Shown here piece after piece: positions 51,601 to 61,933 of a DNA stretch of 64,000 nucleotides. The notes under the pieces are model-generated. The model was given only the letters and a program-made list of their open reading frames with translations, searched no databases and was not told the DNA's origin. Both the position numbers and the translations under genes were made by a program. Each line of letters opens with the position of its first letter. Within the stretch, counting starts at the first letter, position 1. The stretch lies in NCBI RefSeq assembly GCF_037975245.1, contig NC_092582.1:10952001-11016000 (forward strand), in the 5' to 3' direction. The DNA comes from Apostichopus japonicus (Eukaryota > Echinodermata > Holothuroidea > Aspidochirotida > Stichopodidae).

Positions 51601-52924
51601 TCCACCTAATATCTCAGTCCATACAGTGGCGCGATGGCTTGGCGCACTGTACGAGCTGATGAGCGAGGCTCTCTTTTGCATCGGTGGTTCGAGTCCCCGG
51701 TGATGACGTCTTTTGCCGATCTTTTACAGCGAGTGCCTACATGGGGAGCTGTAAGTATTAGTTAATCCACCTAATATCTCAGTCCATACAGTGGCGCGAT
51801 GGCTTGGCGCACTGTACGAGCTGATGAGCGAGGCTCTCTTTTGCATCGGTGGTTCGAGTCCCCGGTGATGACGTCTTTTGCCGATCTTTTACAGCGAGTG
51901 CCTACATGGGGAGCTGTAAGTATTAGTTAATCCACCTAATATCTCAGTCCATACAGTGGCGCGATGGCTTGGCGCACTGTACGAGCTGATGAGCGAGGCT
52001 CTCTTTTGCATCGGTGGTTCGAGTCCCCGGTGATGACGTCTTTTGCCGATCTTTTACAGCGAGTGCCTACATGGGGAGCTGTAAGTATTAGTTAATCCAC
52101 CTAATATCTCAGTCCATACAGTGGCGCGATGGCTTGGCGCACTGTACGAGCTGATGAGCGAGGCTCTCTTTTGCATCGGTGGTTCGAGTCCCCGGTGATG
52201 ACGTCTTTTGCCGATCTTTTACAGCGAGTGCCTACATGGGGAGCTGTAAGTATTAGTTAATCCACCTAATATCTCAGTCCATACAGTGGCGCGATGGCTT
52301 GGCGCACTGTACGAGCTGATGAGCGAGGCTCTCTTTTGCATCGGTGGTTCGAGTCCCCGGTGATGACGTCTTTTGCCGATCTTTTACAGCGAGTGCCTAC
52401 ATGGGGAGCTGTAAGTATTAGTTAATCCACCTAATATCTCAGTCCATACAGTGGCGCGATGGCTTGGCGCACTGTACGAGCTGATGAGCGAGGCTCTCTT
52501 TTGCATCGGTGGTTCGAGTCCCCGGTGATGACGTCTTTTGCCGATCTTTTACAGCGAGTGCCTACATGGGGAGCTGTAAGTATTAGTTAATCCACCTAAT
52601 ATCTCAGTCCATACAGTGGCGCGATGGCTTGGCGCACTGTACGAGCTGATGAGCGAGGCTCTCTTTTGCATCGGTGGTTCGAGTCCCCGGTGATGACGTC
52701 TTTTGCCGATCTTTTACAGCGAGTGCCTACATGGGGAGCTGTAAGTATTAGTTAATCCACCTAATATCTCAGTCCATACAGTGGCGCGATGGCTTGGCGC
52801 ACTGTACGAGCTGATGAGCGAGGCTCTCTTTTGCATCGGTGGTTCGAGTCCCCGGTGATGACGTCTTTTGCCGATCTTTTACAGCGAGTGCCTACATGGG
52901 GAGCTGTAAGTATTAGTTAATCCA

Positions 52925-52945
52925 CCTAATATCGCGATGGCTTGG
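52925..52945 (+). other. 17-bp deletion junction near the right edge of the array
   Basis: The unit reads CCTAATATCGCGATGGC. Seventeen bases normally between AATATC and GCGATGG are missing, removing the inter-unit segment and the left arm of the D-arm hairpin. About five normal units follow before the array ends. Confidence 0.95.
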
Positions 52946-53871
52946 CGCACTGTACGAGCTGATGAGCGAGGCTCTCTTTTGCATCGGTGGTTCGAGTCCC
53001 CGGTGATGACGTCTTTTGCCGATCTTTTACAGCGAGTGCCTACATGGGGAGCTGTAAGTATTAGTTAATCCACCTAATATCTCAGTCCATACAGTGGCGC
53101 GATGGCTTGGCGCACTGTACGAGCTGATGAGCGAGGCTCTCTTTTGCATCGGTGGTTCGAGTCCCCGGTGATGACGTCTTTTGCCGATCTTTTACAGCGA
53201 GTGCCTACATGGGGAGCTGTAAGTATTAGTTAATCCACCTAATATCTCAGTCCATACAGTGGCGCGATGGCTTGGCGCACTGTACGAGCTGATGAGCGAG
53301 GCTCTCTTTTGCATCGGTGGTTCGAGTCCCCGGTGATGACGTCTTTTGCCGATCTTTTACAGCGAGTGCCTACATGGGGAGCTGTAAGTATTAGTTAATC
53401 CACCTAATATCTCAGTCCATACAGTGGCGCGATGGCTTGGCGCACTGTACGAGCTGATGAGCGAGGCTCTCTTTTGCATCGGTGGTTCGAGTCCCCGGTG
53501 ATGACGTCTTTTGCCGATCTTTTACAGCGAGTGCCTACATGGGGAGCTGTAAGTATTAGTTAATCCACCTAATATCTCAGTCCATACAGTGGCGCGATGG
53601 CTTGGCGCACTGTACGAGCTGATGAGCGAGGCTCTCTTTTGCATCGGTGGTTCGAGTCCCCGGTGATGACGTCTTTTGCCGATCTTTTACAGCGAGTGCC
53701 TACATGGGGAGCTGTAAGTATTAGTTAATCCACCTAATATCTCAGTCCATACAGTGGCGCGATGGCTTGGCGCACTGTACGAGCTGATGTGAATACGAGT
53801 AGATGTAAAACGGGAGCTGGCGCTATGCACAATCTGTGTAGCATACATAGCAAGGTAGCATACGCCTATTA

Positions 53872-54108
53872 AAAGCCCCGTTTGCCTTTCATGGCACTAT
53901 CAATTATCCGTATCATGACCACGTAGATTTTTTTGCTCTCCCAGTCTGAAGTTTTTGCCACTTGTAAACAAGCCCCTTCACTCAGTATAAACAATTTTCC
54001 TACGCTGCCCCTGGGAGGCCTAAAGGAGTTTAAAATTGCCTCAATTGAGCTAATTTTATCACCACGTGTACTTCTATTCGTGCTTTTCAACATGATAGCC
54101 ACGAAAAG
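53872..54108 (-). CDS. Possible isolated exon of an unknown protein
   Basis: An open minus-strand frame of about 79 codons ends at a stop near 53871 and is bounded upstream by an in-frame TAG at 54109-54111. It has no initiating ATG at its beginning; the first ATG is at 54093. The upstream boundary ATTATCTAG on the minus strand could serve as a splice acceptor, leaving the frame open immediately after it. The translation has mixed composition, with a central PPRGSVGKLFILSEGAC stretch, rather than low complexity. I do not recognise the family. It could equally be a chance ORF or a transposon remnant. Confidence 0.2.
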
Positions 54109-54193
54109 CTAGATAATGATTGATAACAGGTCAAGAAAGATGTTCTCCTGCTGCTTTTTGGCACTTTTCCTGAGGGAGAACAATCGAACGGAT

Positions 54194-54224
54194 GGATATA
54201 GGAGTATTAGGATATAGGAGTATT
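54194..54224 (+). repeat. Short tandem duplication (~16 bp)
   Basis: GGATATAGGAGTATTA at 54194-54209 is followed directly by GGATATAGGAGTATT at 54210-54224. This is probably simple replication slippage. Confidence 0.85.
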
Positions 54225-54944
54225 CCACCTTTAAGTATGCAAACAACGAATTACTGTTACCTACCTAATGAGAAAACGCGAGAAACGCTCCTGCGTAACG
54301 AAGATGTCTAAGTCTAACTAGGGGTAAAGTTCGCAAAGTACATTTTTAGAAACGTAACATTGTGCCCTGTATGTTCTAATGTCATGAAGGGTATCTTGTA
54401 AGGTCTTTCATGTTTAATAAACCGAGATAATATAGGCATGAGGCTGGCTAGATCCCACGGCACTGTCATCTGTCAAAACGCAAATATTTGCGTTAGAATA
54501 GCCTACTGTATATAGGCTAACCTTATTGAGGCCTAGGCTGAGCTATGCTCAAGTATTTGATTTATTTGTTTTATCTCGTATTAACTTTCAAAGCCTGGCT
54601 CAGACCTAAGTTAGTTTTAGCGTTAGTTAGGACATAGGCTAGCCGTGTGAAACAACTTTACGGTATACTGTGCCCGCATATATACGTTTTTGTCATGAAT
54701 TGAAATGGTCTTAAGACCCAAAGGATCAATAAAGCTCTAGGCATTGTAAGAACTGTAGCCCAAATAAATCCATACTACATATTATTAATACTATAGGCTA
54801 CCCTGGTGTGGCCTTTTTAAATTGTCAATAAATGCATATGGATTCAATGGGCCTAGGCTAGCCCTGTATAAAATAATAAACTAGAAACAGAAAGACTACC
54901 CTTACTCAAATCCATATGCATATAAGGCATGGCCCAATTATGGC

Positions 54945-55445
54945 AATTTGTATCATGGCCCATATATCTGTGCCATATATGGAATTTATATCTGGCCATA
55001 ACAAGAATTGGGCAGATATAACTTAATTGATATAAGATAAAAGCCATATCTGCTTCAGATAAAACTTTATATGGGTCACTTTTTATCTGGACCAGATATG
55101 GTCCATATTTAGCAGATCCATATGGCTTACATATTGCAGACCCATATCTGTCCCATATATGGCAAATCCATATCTGACCCATATATGGCAAATCCATATC
55201 TGGCCCATATATAGCAGATCCTATATGGATAATATATGGCAAATCGATATCTGGCCCATATATGGCAGATCCATATATCTGAGAAACCAATATTTGGCTC
55301 ATATGGCAATTCCATATCTGGCCTATATATGGCACATCCATATCTGGCCCATTAATTAGAAATCCATATCTGGCCCATATATGGCAAATCCATATCTGGC
55401 CCATTACTTAGAAATCCATTACTGTCCCATATTATGATAAATCCA
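54945..55445. repeat. Minisatellite with a 26-bp unit
   Basis: Tandem copies of a unit close to AAATCCATATCTGGCCCATA followed by TATGGC (26 bp). It is regular from about 55135 to 55445 and degenerate from about 54945. Copies vary (AGATCC, ACATCC, CCATTAATTAG), and one near 55280-55310 is expanded. Open frames across it, such as a 183-codon minus-strand frame rich in Ile, Trp and Met, come from the repeat and are not genes. Confidence 0.9.
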
Positions 55446-55554
55446 GATTGAACTACTGTAGTTAAAAGAAAACTACATCTGTGCCAGAACTTCATCTGGC
55501 GATGTAAAGAAATATAATTCGAAACCAAATAAAGGCATATGCTATCTGGATTGA

Positions 55555-56340
55555 CTCTATATCCAGTTATATCTGGCTTTATATGGCCATATCAAACTTG
55601 ACATGGATATCTGGCTTACAGTTATATCAAGATATATCTGGCTTTATATTGCCATATCAAACTTTATATGCATATCTGGCTTACAGGTATATATTTCAAG
55701 ATATATCTGGCTTTATATATGGCCATATCAAACTTGATACATCTGGCTTACAATTATATCAAGATATACCTGGCTTTATATGACCAGATAAAATGTTATC
55801 TGCATATCTGGATTGACTATATCCAGTTATATCTGGCTTTATATGGCCATATCAAACTTTATATGGATAACTTGCTTACAAGTATACCAAGATATATCTG
55901 GCTTTATATGGCCAGATAAAACTTAATATGCGTATCTGAATTGACTCTTTATCCAGTTATATCTGGCTTTATATGGCCATATCAAACTTTATATGCATAT
56001 CTGGCTTACAATTATATCAAGTTATATCTGGCTTTATATGGCCATATCAAACTTGATATGGATATCTGGATTACAATTATACCAAGATATATCTGGCTTT
56101 ACATGGCCATATCAAACTTGATATGGATATATGGATTTCAATTATACCAAGATATGTCTGGCTTTATATGGCCATATCAAACTTGATATGGATTTCTGGA
56201 TTACAATTATATCAAGATATATCTGGCTTTATATGGCCATAATAAACTTTATATGGATATCTGACTTACAATCATATCAAGATATATCTGGCTTTATATG
56301 GCCATATCAAACTTTATCTATCCAGATATAGCCAGATATA
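55555..56340. repeat. Minisatellite with a 65-bp unit
   Basis: The segment GGCTTTATATGGCCATATC starts at 55575, 55640, 55709, 55772, 55835, 55900, 55965, 56030, 56095, 56160, 56225 and 56290. That gives 12 units with a 65-bp period that is exact in the last eight intervals. The left copies vary more in length (63, 65 and 69 bp). It shares an ATATCTGG core with the 26-bp minisatellite about 110 bp upstream. Open frames in it are repeat artefacts. Confidence 0.95.
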
Positions 56341-56341
56341 A

Positions 56342-56497
56342 AACCAGCTATATAGCTTGATCAAATGATTTTGTTGGAAGAAAAAGACCTAACGTGGCAA
56401 AGTTATTGTATGCCATCATAACCAGCTATATAGCTTGATCAAATGATTTTGTTGGAAGAAAAAGACCTAACGTGGCAAAGTTATTGTATGCCATCAT
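56342..56497. repeat. 78-bp tandem duplication
   Basis: AACCAGCTATATAGCTTGAT begins at 56342 and again at 56420, and the two 78-bp copies look identical. It abuts the right end of the 65-bp minisatellite. The lack of divergence suggests a recent event. Confidence 0.95.
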
Positions 56498-58170
56498 AAC
56501 TGTTATTTGTTAGCTTATATACATACCTACCACAGGCTAACACTAACCTGCAGGCATAGCCTTAAATATGCTAATTTACTTGGCTAGGCTGTAACTGTAA
56601 TTTGTCATATGAAATGCAAGACATGTAGTTATAAGAATGCAGTCTATTGTTATTATTCCATCGTGTGCAATCAGCATGTACATTTCTATAGGCTTGGTAT
56701 AGCCACCTGGATCGGAGTTAGGGTAGTTCCATCCTTTTGAAAGTATCATTTTTACAAGTCTCAAAGTATATATTTTTCACTTGAACATTGATAGCATATT
56801 ACATCATCTGAGGCTACCAAGTACGTGCTGCAGAGGTAGTCAGAAAATTCACAAATGAAAATATAAGTTGGTCATGCATGCATGGGTTTGACTCAAAGCG
56901 GGGATCAAGCTGCTATATCCAAGACTACATGCACTGTAAAGCTTTTTTTTTGTTGTTGTAATATTTGCCAAAGTTTTCCTCTTGTTAGGCTCACAGTTAA
57001 AGGGTGTGAAGACTCGCGCAAAAAGAAAGTCTATAATGCCGGTAATCTGACCTAGTTTTGAATGAGGTGTAAAACACCACCTTAGATCCCAGAAAATACA
57101 CACACAGCTTGCTACTGTCTGTAATTGGACACTAGTGTACAGTCAGTACATACAGCTGCAGTCAATACCCACAGCACAGTGTAAAAAGGATACAGGGATG
57201 GACATCTCAGGTCCAGCTAAAGATAACAAGGTATCACGTTTCATTGAGTACTGTCTGCATTTTGTAGCGACACAAACAAAACGTCACTTACTTGAAATGG
57301 TCATGTACCACTTGTCATGCCATCATGTATCACAACCACACAGTCAGATTGAAGTATGTCACATACCTGTAATGCATGCTTATGACCTAAAAAAAATTTA
57401 AATTGTTCAACTCTATACTCCCTTTTTTGGATTTCATTGGAAAGTTAGGCTGATTTCAATTATTTTCATTCAATTAACAAGGTATAGTAGGCTGAAATTG
57501 TTTGCTTATACCAATTTAAAACATTGTGATTTGAATTAAATGACTTCAATTGGCAATATAGGGCTTTTTCAAATTGCAAAATGGTTAGCCAATGTACTTT
57601 ATGAAGCATTGTTAATTGTGATTTGAATGGTTTCATTCTCATCTTTCCAACGGAGGTCTTGGTGGTATACATAAGTGGCTTTCTAAGTAAACAGTTACAG
57701 CACATGCTGGTCTAATATGTCTACTTCAGTAGCCAAATGGCTTCTTATCACATGTTGCCAATATTTTATTTTTCTTCATGTAATCTACACATTGATGCAT
57801 CAGCACAGCCATCAAACCAAAGATTGCATAATAACCACAAACAATTAAGTTAGCATAGCATTTGCATTTATAACAAACATAATGATCAAAAATACCCCAA
57901 AATGTTAATACAAAACACCTCTTAATTAATGAAATAAAATCTGAGTTTCTATGTAATTTGATTAACAAACTATTAGAAAATCACCAACCATGTACATTCC
58001 TTATTTATTTGACTTCATTCAAATGGATCATGCCAGATTTGGTTCAGGAACCCTCCTTTGAACGATTATAGCATTTAGGAGTAAACTACATGGGAAAGCA
58101 AGCATATTTCAAGGTGCATCAATTTGGGACAGTTTCAAGCATCATCAAGTTCTGCTTTTACAGATACAGT
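56498..58170. other. AT-rich intergenic DNA, no recognised feature
   Basis: About 1.7 kb of non-repetitive AT-rich sequence. Open frames of 60-90 codons occur on both strands (for example 57135-57401 plus, 57466-57705 minus, 57726-57968 minus), but none has a recognisable domain, linked exons or matching splice signals. I see no RNA gene or transposon end. Confidence 0.5.
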
Positions 58171-58779
58171 TAATAATAATAAGACTTATAATGTGCACAC
58201 ACCACTCAAAGAATGTTCATGGCGCAAATGACAATGAGAAATGATGCAAATAATACAGAATAATACAAAACAATGACAGAAGAAAAACTTAATGGTATAA
58301 GATCATATAAAAGCTTTTGTCATTAAGTGGGATTTTATGCCCTTCTTAAAGTTAGAGAAAGTAGATGTTTTTCTGATTTTTAAGGGAAGTTGGTTCCATA
58401 AGCGAGGGGCAGAAACAATAAATGACCTATCCCCCCAAGAATGTTTGGACTTAATTTCAGATAACAAAAATTGAGAGCTGGATCTTAGATTACGAGAGGG
58501 GACATAAATATGTAATAAGTCAGAAATATACATTGGACCATGTCCTTTAAGTGATTTATAAACAATAAGGAGAATTTTATACATAATACAATATTTTACA
58601 GGTAGCCAGTGCAGGTTTTTTAAGACAGGGTGGATATGAAAATGCTTATGAGAATGAGATACAATACGTGCAGCTGAGTTTTGGATTAATTGGCGTCTAT
58701 GAATCTGTTCATGTGGAAGACCGAGGAGTAAGGAATTGCCCATATCCAACCTTGAAGTGATAAAAGAGTGATAAATTAA
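58171..58779 (-). mobile_element. 3' end of a 5'-truncated LINE (CR1/L2-like)
   Basis: Minus-strand remnant comprising the C-terminal end of the reverse transcriptase ORF, a ~110-bp 3' UTR, and a short (TTA)n tail (TAATAATAATAA on the plus strand at 58171-58182). Short tandem-repeat tails instead of poly(A) and 5' truncation are typical of CR1/L2-type LINEs. Homology to the RT reaches back to about 58779, where an in-frame stop marks the limit. I could not find a target-site duplication. Confidence 0.8.
58303..58749 (-). pseudogene. LINE reverse transcriptase, C-terminal fragment
   Basis: The open frame gives 148 residues matching the region after the RT palm in CR1/L2/Rex-type LINEs. GNSLLLGLP is near residues 4-12, QNSAAR near 23-28, LHWLPV at 46-51, SRNLRSSS near 85-92, GDRSF at 106-110 and LWNQLP at 117-122. 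The usual NSLL motif is preceded by an in-frame F-I-T-S-R-L-D upstream of the first Met, so this Met is not the true start. The catalytic RT motifs (YADD-type) are absent because of 5' truncation, so it cannot encode an active enzyme. Confidence 0.85.
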
Positions 58780-59017
58780 TTACATTTGCCTGACATCAAT
58801 ACACTCATTGATCACACTGAACTTTCCTTTCATAAAAATTTATGTGGTCACTAATTAAGAGCACCTTTTTATGTTTACATTAGTCAATTATACATTACTG
58901 ATAAGGTCACATCACAAATCTGACTGATTCCACTGGTAATGTGAAAATACAGATGACAACCTAAACTTGTGTGAAGCGTATTCTAGTTTGTGTTAACATA
59001 TTGTTTACTTGTTGTTA

Positions 59018-59079
59018 TGACGTCACACATGGCACATGGCCTTTTGGTGGTTTGCTCTGTGGTGTTGTGGGCTATAAAT
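59018..59079 (+). promoter_or_regulatory. CRE plus TATA-like element
   Basis: TGACGTCA (59018-59025) is a perfect CREB/ATF palindrome. TATAAAT (59073-59079) lies 47 bp downstream, a spacing compatible with a Pol II promoter starting near 59105. No convincing transcribed gene follows within the window, so this could be chance or a promoter of an unrecognised non-coding transcript. Confidence 0.3.
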
Positions 59080-59165
59080 CACGCGCTATTAGAAGCGTGT
59101 ATGTACAGATTTTTTGTTTTGCATGATTTGGTTTGTGGGGCTGGAAGACAGCCAAACTGGTTCAA

Positions 59166-59224
59166 ATTGGTTGAGTGCTCATTTGCATGTGCTGATCTGC
59201 ATGTGGGGTTGGCACTCAACCAAT
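59166..59224. repeat. 13-bp inverted repeat enclosing an octamer
   Basis: ATTGGTTGAGTGC (59166-59178) is the perfect reverse complement of GCACTCAACCAAT (59212-59224). Each arm contains a CCAAT box, in opposite orientations. The 33-bp spacer holds ATTTGCAT (59181-59188) and two copies of TGCATGTG. Another CCAAT lies at 59260-59264. Octamer plus CCAAT combinations occur in histone-type promoters, but no histone gene is present here. Confidence 0.75.
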
Positions 59225-59306
59225 CAAGAGTTGGGTGCAGGGTTAGCTATAAGTTTGGACCAATCAGGTTCAAGGGCATCGCGTCATAATTTGTTATTTT
59301 AGAATC

Positions 59307-59560
59307 AGGGTTTAAGCAGGCGCGTATCCAGGGGGGGGGTTGGGGCGCACGCCCCCCGGGTAAGAAAAAGAGGAAAGAAAAAAGAGAGAAGAAAAAAGGG
59401 AAAAAAGAGGGGGGAAAAAGAGGGGGGAAAAAAGAGGAAGGATGGGAAAAGAAAAAGAAGAAAGAGAAAAAGAAGAAAAAGGAGGGAACAGAATAAAAAC
59501 GCCAAGACACTGGGAAGAGAAAGAGGAACAGTGACATAATTACAGCGCTGATCCCTATTA
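59307..59560 (+). mobile_element. Transposon debris: G-rich terminus plus polypurine tract
   Basis: It begins CAGGCGCGTATCCAGG followed by a G run and a GC-rich patch, similar in style to the CAGGGCGTATGCAGG terminus read on the minus strand at 63661. It continues as ~130 bp of almost pure purine and then GGGAAGAGAAAGAGGAACAG, which recurs at 62401-62420. I found no matching right end or target duplication. The reverse-strand frames here are low-complexity Phe/Ser/Leu artefacts. Confidence 0.5.
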
Positions 59561-59575
59561 TATACACATGGTAGC

Positions 59576-59766
<191 letters not shown>

Positions 59767-59871
59767 ATACTAGATGAGACTAGTGGAACACTAGTAGTTG
59801 TAACTCGGAGTTTCACGCTTTGTAGCGATCTTCAGACAACTGGTAGCTTCAAGTTATATATATAATATATA

Positions 59872-59902
59872 AGCGGAATATATAAGTTACATATATTCCG
59901 CT
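59872..59902. repeat. 12-bp perfect inverted repeat
   Basis: AGCGGAATATAT (59872-59883) and ATATATTCCGCT (59891-59902) flank a 7-bp spacer. It lies between two (TA)n tracts upstream of the plus-strand LINE ORF and could form a cruciform or RNA hairpin. No known element is recognised. Confidence 0.85.
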
Positions 59903-59950
59903 CTGTCCAATGGACATAGAGCACTCTGCGCCAAGATAGACGCCAACCTA

Positions 59951-59953
<3 letters not shown>

Positions 59954-60010
<57 letters not shown>
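59954..60010. repeat. (TA)n microsatellite
   Basis: About 57 bp of TA/AT dinucleotides with a single G interruption near 59993, just upstream of the LINE reading frame. Confidence 0.98.
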
Positions 60011-60100
60011 CTACTATATATAGTATATCATGACGTGTGTGTTGAAACAGGGGAGGAAGCTATCGCATGCAATTACTACGATATTGATTCATACGATACG

Positions 60101-60845
60101 ATGTCTAGCGAACACATATTGTCTTTATTCCACCATAATAGTCGAAGCCTCAACAAAAACTTAGACGACATTACTACATTTTTGTCTCTAGGACGATTTC
60201 TCTGTGATTGGATTTCCGAAACCTGGCTTACTGCAGATATATCCCCCCTAATCCATATCAATAACTATACGCTTGTTGAGACGCATCGTCCCGAAAGGAG
60301 AGGTGGCCGTGTTTGTTTATTTGTTAACAACGATTTAAATTTCAAACTCAGAAACGATATAAGCATTTTCAATGATTCTATTGAGTCATTGTTCATAGAG
60401 GTTGACATAACATCAGCAAAGAAAAATTATACCATAGGCGTAATTTATAGGCCTCCAAAAATTTCACTGCATACTTTTATGACACACGTAAACAAAATTT
60501 TAACCCAACTCTCCAATGAACGACATTGTGCGTACATAATGGGTGATTATAATATTGATCTTGCTGACAATATTAAATCTGCTGACTTTTTAAACTTGCT
60601 ATATGCCAGTGGTTTTTTTCCTTCTATTACCAAACCTACTCGTGTGGGTTGCACTTCTGCAACTCCTCTAGATAATGTTATAACCAATGATGACTGCAAA
60701 CTAATAACTGGTATCTTTGTAACCGATCTCAGTGACCATTATCCAATATTTCTCCAAACTGCCATACACAAAAGTAGGCAAAGGGGCCCTATGTATGTAA
60801 GGAACTACTGCAAAAACAAATGTACAGAATTTCTTCTCAACAATC
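60101..60845 (+). pseudogene. LINE endonuclease domain (frameshifted ORF2 part 1)
   Basis: The open frame runs from 60035 (GTG) to 60883; the first ATG is at 60101. Counting from 60035, the AP-endonuclease signature residues are present in order: N35 (HHNSRS), E62 (SETW), Y138 in VIYRPP, D171 and N173 (GDYN), D213 (LDNVI), and D234/H235 (SDHYPI). These form the nick-making active site of LINE endonucleases. The homologous protein leaves this frame between about 60820 and 60845, where a frameshift moves it to the next frame. The domain itself looks intact, but the whole ORF2 is broken. Confidence 0.85.
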
Positions 60846-61556
60846 CGAGATGCTTCTTGGGAAAATGTTTCATCCCAAACTGATGCAAACATTGCCTTTT
60901 CTATGTTTTATAACAATTTCAATGCCATATATAATCAATGCTTTCCTGAGCAATGCGTCAACAAATCTAAGAGACGTCGAAAGAGACACCTGTGGATTAC
61001 TGCAGGTATTCTAGTTTCTATCAAAAGAAAAGATAAGCTATTTAAAAGACATATTAAGAACCCGCCTGGTGTAAATAAAACTATTTATTCTCAATACCGC
61101 AATAAGCTCAATCATGTAATCAAATTTTCTAGAAAATTATATTTCAACACCAAATTTTATAATGCGAGGAGTAACCCAAAAGGCACATGGGATACCATTA
61201 ACCAGCTACTCCATAAAGGTCGTAAACAATCATCGTATCCCTCTTCTTTCAAGGATAGTGACAAAGAGATTAACACCGACCAAGATACTGCTAACAAATT
61301 TAATGACTTTTTCGTCAATCTGGGGCCATCATTGGCAAGTAAAATCAACCACAAACGTAAATCACAGGAATATGTGAACATTGATGTTAACACTCATTCC
61401 ATGTTTTCTCATCCTGTCAGTGAGGAGGAGTTGTTAAAAACAGCAACCTCTTGCATGAAACCCGATAAAGCAGCTGGATACGATGCTTTTAAGCCTGGTA
61501 TTGTAAGACAAGTTATCCTATTTATTACCAAACCATTAACCCATATTTGCAATTTG
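60843..61556 (+). pseudogene. LINE ORF2 part 2: linker and start of reverse transcriptase
   Basis: In the frame after the shift, the open region begins upstream of the ATG at 60903. It contains IRDASWENV and the conserved FYNNFNAIYNQCFP linker typical of CR1/L2-like ORF2, a Lys/Arg-rich segment, FNDFFVNLGP near 61295-61330, and the first RT block KPDKAAGYDAF near 61459-61491. It reads without a stop into the inserted transposon at 61557. The catalytic RT blocks would lie beyond the insertion and beyond the window. Confidence 0.8.
61549..61556 (+). repeat. 8-bp target-site duplication, left copy (outer hAT)
   Basis: GCAATTTG at 61549-61556 is repeated exactly at 63871-63878 immediately outside the element's inverted ends. 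An 8-bp duplication is the hallmark of hAT transposons. Confidence 0.92.
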
Positions 61557-61933
61557 CAGTGGCGGAGAAACGGGGGTTGGGGGATTTTAACCCCCCCCCC
61601 ACTTTTTGAAGAGGGGGGTTGGCCCACACAATCAACCCCCTAGTTTTTGCCAGTGATGTTCTGTTATAGCCTATGTTATATGGTCCAAGTGGCATAATAA
61701 ATCAAATTATTAAATTTGAAAATGTTAGTCATTTCAACCTTTTACCTGGAGGGCTACATAAACAATTAACGACCGAAAACCGAGTTGGAATTGACCCACA
61801 CATTATTTCTAGCCCCTTTCCCCCACATTGCGCATGGCAACTTGTAGCTCATAGCGCTAACGTCACCCCACAACAGACATACACAAAATAACGTTTTGTT
61901 GCTGTTGAATGGCTTTGGAGCTGTATACACTTG

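Larger units (their letters stand above)
34426..53789 (+). repeat. 165-bp tandem satellite, right homogeneous block
   Basis: About 117 full units of the main 165-bp type. There are changes at 37368 (A>T), a 14-bp duplication at 40837, a cluster of small changes at 41.28-42.69 kb and a 17-bp deletion near 52933. From about 42690 to 52930 I see no difference between some 62 consecutive units. The array ends mid-unit at 53789 after GAGCTGATG, with no degenerate taper. Confidence 0.98.
53790..54944. other. Unique AT-rich flank of the satellite
   Basis: Non-repetitive intergenic-looking DNA following the abrupt array end. It contains degenerate GGCTAGGCC-type words (for example 54480-54620). The only coding-like stretch is the minus-strand segment at about 53872-54108. 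I see no RNA gene or transposon terminus. Confidence 0.6.
58780..59306. other. Gene-free stretch with a promoter-like motif cluster
   Basis: No coding gene recognised. The right half holds a perfect CRE (59018), a TATA-like TATAAAT (59073), an octamer ATTTGCAT (59181) and CCAAT boxes, entered separately. A plus-strand open frame at 58990-59289 covers these motifs and has no recognisable domain. Confidence 0.5.

Noticed and set aside
1-53789. CRISPR array
   Set aside because: The repeats are directly contiguous 165-bp units with no unique spacers, and the surrounding sequence is animal-like.
54853-55404. 183-codon minus-strand frame
   Set aside because: It is a translation of the 26-bp minisatellite (repeated Ile-Trp-Ile-Cys-His words), not a gene.
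55583-56331. Several plus-strand frames of 66-83 codons
   Set aside because: They are repetitive translations of the 65-bp minisatellite.
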